NCBI GenBank assembly: GCA_020354595.1
Contig: CP070650.1
Location: forward strand, 433,412 to 438,543
Reading direction: 5' to 3'
DNA from: Myxococcales bacterium
GTDB taxonomy: Bacteria; Myxococcota_A; Polyangia; Polyangiales; Houyiibacteriaceae
DNA: 5,132 nucleotides
The translations under genes and the position numbers were made by a program. Position 1 is the stretch's first letter. Every line of letters begins with the position of its first letter. The notes below the pieces were generated by a model. That model saw nothing but the letters and a program-made list of their open reading frames with translations, searched no databases and was not told the DNA's origin. This document shows, in pieces, positions 4,648 to 5,132 of the stretch.

Positions 4648-5132
4648 ATGACTGAGACCCCCCCTGATCCGACCCACATCATGGACGTGGGCATGGGCTT
4701 TTTCGGCTCACGCACGCTGCTCACCGCCGTCGAGCTCGGCCTTTTTACTCACCTCGGCACCGGCAAGATGAGTGGAGCAGAGATCGCCAAGCGCTTGGAG
4801 CTCCACCCACGCGCGATCCCAGACTTCCCTGATGCCCTCGTCGCGCTCGGCTTGCTGCGGCGCGACGGCGACGGACCCGACGCGCTCTATGGCAACACAA
4901 TCGAGACCGCCGTGTTCCTCGACAAAGAGAGCCCCCAATACGTAGGTGGCATTCTCGAGATGGCGGGCGACCGTTTGTACGGCTTCTGGGGGAGTCTCAC
5001 TGAGGCCCTCAGGACCGGAAGGCCGCAAAACGAGATCAAGGATACCGGCGAGCCCGTGTTTGCGAAGCTCTACTCGGCGCCCGAGCGCCTCGAACAGTTC
5101 ATGAACGCGATGGCCGGCGTGTCGGCTGGCAA
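4648..5132 (+). CDS. Two-domain SAM-dependent O-methyltransferase, N-terminal part, cut by window edge
   Basis: The frame is open from 4648 to the window end, giving 161 residues. It begins MTETPPDPTHIMDVGMGFFG and continues with SRTLLTAVELGLFTHL (21-36), ALVALGLLRR (63-72), ETAVFLDKESPQYVGG (86-101) and LYGFWGSLTEALRTG (110-124). This is the helical dimerisation/winged-helix half typical of the family that includes acetylserotonin-type and polyketide O-methyltransferases (Methyltransf_2 class). The SAM-binding domain would follow beyond the window, so catalytic residues and substrate cannot be judged. It is unrelated in sequence to the ArsM-like enzymes earlier in the window. It lies 66 bp after the EthD gene on the same strand with no obvious terminator between, so co-transcription is plausible. 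An in-frame upstream ATG at 4621 would add nine residues. Confidence 0.85.
   Translation, partial: MTETPPDPTHIMDVGMGFFGSRTLLTAVELGLFTHLGTGKMSGAEIAKRLELHPRAIPDFPDALVALGLLRRDGDGPDALYGNTIETAVFLDKESPQYVGGILEMAGDRLYGFWGSLTEALRTGRPQNEIKDTGEPVFAKLYSAPERLEQFMNAMAGVSAG

Noticed and set aside
1..5132. CRISPR arrays, tRNA or rRNA genes, insertion sequences
   Set aside because: No regularly spaced repeats, cloverleaf-like segments, rRNA motifs or transposase frames are visible.

Overview
The window is GC-rich, densely packed bacterial DNA. The genes suggest a myxobacterium or another member of the old Deltaproteobacteria: an orphan-style soluble histidine kinase, an NtrC-type sigma-54 activator and several small-molecule methyltransferases. 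That placement is an inference from style and content; no marker gene is present.

Layout. (1) Positions 1-262, minus strand: the N-terminal part of an ArsM-like SAM methyltransferase (MT1), cut by the window edge. (2) After a 97-bp divergent spacer, a soluble histidine kinase on the plus strand (360-1241). (3) An NtrC-family response regulator on the minus strand (1213-2604, or from 2616), tail to tail with the kinase and overlapping it by 29 bp. (4) A regulatory region, 2605-2769, with a nested 34-bp perfect dyad, a near-consensus sigma-54 -24/-12 promoter and a strong ribosome binding site. (5) A complete second ArsM-like methyltransferase (MT2, 2770-3537), paralogous to MT1, followed by a small four-helix membrane protein resembling DUF4395 (3582-4067). 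(6) A non-coding stretch, 4068-4224, with two strong hairpins. (7) An EthD-type small protein (4225-4581) and the start of a two-domain O-methyltransferase (4648 to the window end).

How the parts fit. The central block reads as a self-contained regulatory circuit. The kinase would phosphorylate the regulator, which has an intact phospho-Asp, GAFTGA loop and Fis-type HTH. The regulator would bind the CATRTCC-N4-GGAYATG sites centred about 81 bp upstream of the predicted start and activate the sigma-54 promoter of MT2 and the membrane protein. A third, degenerate copy of the site overlaps the regulator's own start region and may give autoregulation. Both methyltransferases lack ArsM-type cysteines where the sequence can be checked, so their substrate is probably not arsenite and is unknown.

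The main candidate for something undescribed is this two-component/sigma-54 module flanked by two paralogous ArsM-like methyltransferases. The activator site and promoter are directly visible; the wiring is inferred.
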